Of a stretch of 64,000 nt of DNA, positions 63,795 to 64,000 are shown in pieces; positions within the stretch are counted from its first letter, which is position 1, and every line of letters starts with the position of its first letter. The notes under the pieces were generated by a model, which was given only the letters and a program-made list of their open reading frames with translations, made no database searches and was not told the origin of the DNA. The position numbers and the translations under genes are program-made. This DNA comes from Candidatus Roseilinea sp. NK_OTU-006 (GTDB lineage Bacteria; Chloroflexota; Anaerolineae; J036; Brachytrichaceae): assembly GCF_012931985.1 (NCBI RefSeq), contig NZ_JAAFGM010000013.1:22147-86146 (forward strand), read 5' to 3'.

Positions 63795-64000
63795 CTAAAC
63801 CTCGCATTTGCGCCAACAGATGATGGCGCAGGCGAAAAACAGCAGGGACAGATAATTGCTCGCCTTCTTCTCCCAGCGAATCAGCAACCGACGAAAGCGA
63901 TTGAGCCATGAATGAGTCACTTCGACCACCCAGCGGCGCGACTTGCGTCGGCCCGGCTTGCGCTGGCGTTTTTTTGGGCGTTCTCCTTGTCCGGCACATG
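63795..64000 (-). mobile_element. IS5-family transposase, 3' part, cut by the window edge
   Basis: The minus-strand frame reads RKPGRRKSRRWVVEVTHSWL, NRFRRLLIRWEKKASNYLSL and LFFACAIICWRKCEV, then TAG. This is the C-terminal part of an IS5-type DDE transposase, where WVVExTHSWLNRFRRL carries the catalytic Glu. The 5' part lies beyond the window. Upstream-facing bases GAGCCTATCTCTAAAC (63785-63800) look like the end of the element, which would place its terminal repeat near 63785. The open frame seen in another reading frame of this region is a shadow. The element is oriented like the surface protein gene it borders. Confidence 0.85.

Noticed and set aside
63715..63999. 94-residue minus-strand frame at the right edge taken as a gene
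   Set aside because: The adjacent frame encodes the conserved C-terminus of an IS5-type transposase, so this frame is a shadow.

Overview
The window reads as a chromosomal segment of a high-GC bacterium. I infer the phylum Chloroflexota, probably a thermophilic or Anaerolineae-like lineage. The support is indirect: an amino-group-carrier lysine cluster (lysWXYZ), a YkoEDC-type ECF transporter, a type II pantothenate kinase, archaeal-type phosphoglycerate mutase, large secreted proteins rich in fibronectin-like modules, and many start codons lying 6-11 nt after a -10 hexamer. I see no rRNA, tRNA, CRISPR array, phage module or plasmid function. The only mobile element is the 3' part of an IS5-like transposase at the right edge.

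Layout. 0.05-3.4 kb: enolase-superfamily dehydratase, PPK2 and a family 2 glycosyltransferase, all on the minus strand. 3.5-7.5 kb: ECF sigma factor, small membrane protein and histidine kinase in one coupled unit, then a HAD hydrolase and a methyltransferase. 14.1-7.5 kb (minus): class III aminotransferase, zinc alcohol dehydrogenase, ligA and a PP2C-like membrane protein with an extracytoplasmic propeller. 14.3-16.5 kb: secreted glycoside hydrolase-like protein. 20.6-16.5 kb (minus): ubiX, a flavin-binding protein, a DsbB-cytochrome c fusion, wecB and coaW. 20.6-23.6 kb: lysW-lysX-lysY-lysZ. 23.9-27.5 kb (minus): MFS transporter, a four-helix membrane protein, cobS and cobC, then a hemH remnant. 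27.8-31.0 kb: GT39-like membrane glycosyltransferase and apgM. 31.1-32.2 kb (minus): a double DUF305 lipoprotein and a Cys-rich exported protein. 32.3-35.6 kb: ftsK and a PHP protein. 39.2-35.8 kb (minus): ECF transporter operon. 39.7-42 kb (minus): YceI lipoprotein and GabT-like aminotransferase. 42.2-47.8 kb: SRPBCC protein, secG, peptide-type binding protein and uvrA. 47.9-49.1 kb (minus): kynureninase. 49.3-52.1 kb: tpx, MoxR and DUF58. 52.1-57.4 kb: an atypical response regulator, an orphan ABC ATPase, a cupin, an OmpR-type regulator, YqeB and a C45-type hydrolase. 57.6-63.6 kb (minus): a 2002-residue repeat surface protein. 63.8-64.0 kb: transposase fragment.

Most of the genes are housekeeping or metabolic and sit in short units, often joined by ATGA or GTGA stop/start overlaps. 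The more unusual content is: in-frame palindromic repeat insertions in a glycosyltransferase and in uvrA; a DsbB-cytochrome c fusion; a PP2C-like protein that has lost its metal-binding aspartates and is joined to a propeller; an ECF sigma/membrane protein/histidine kinase unit; recurrent leaderless-type promoters; a decayed ferrochelatase; and a surface protein with a recent 294-nt internal duplication. I did not find a single complete and clearly new biological system. The sigma/kinase unit and the propeller pseudophosphatase are the best candidates. All family assignments come from motifs read by eye, without database searches.
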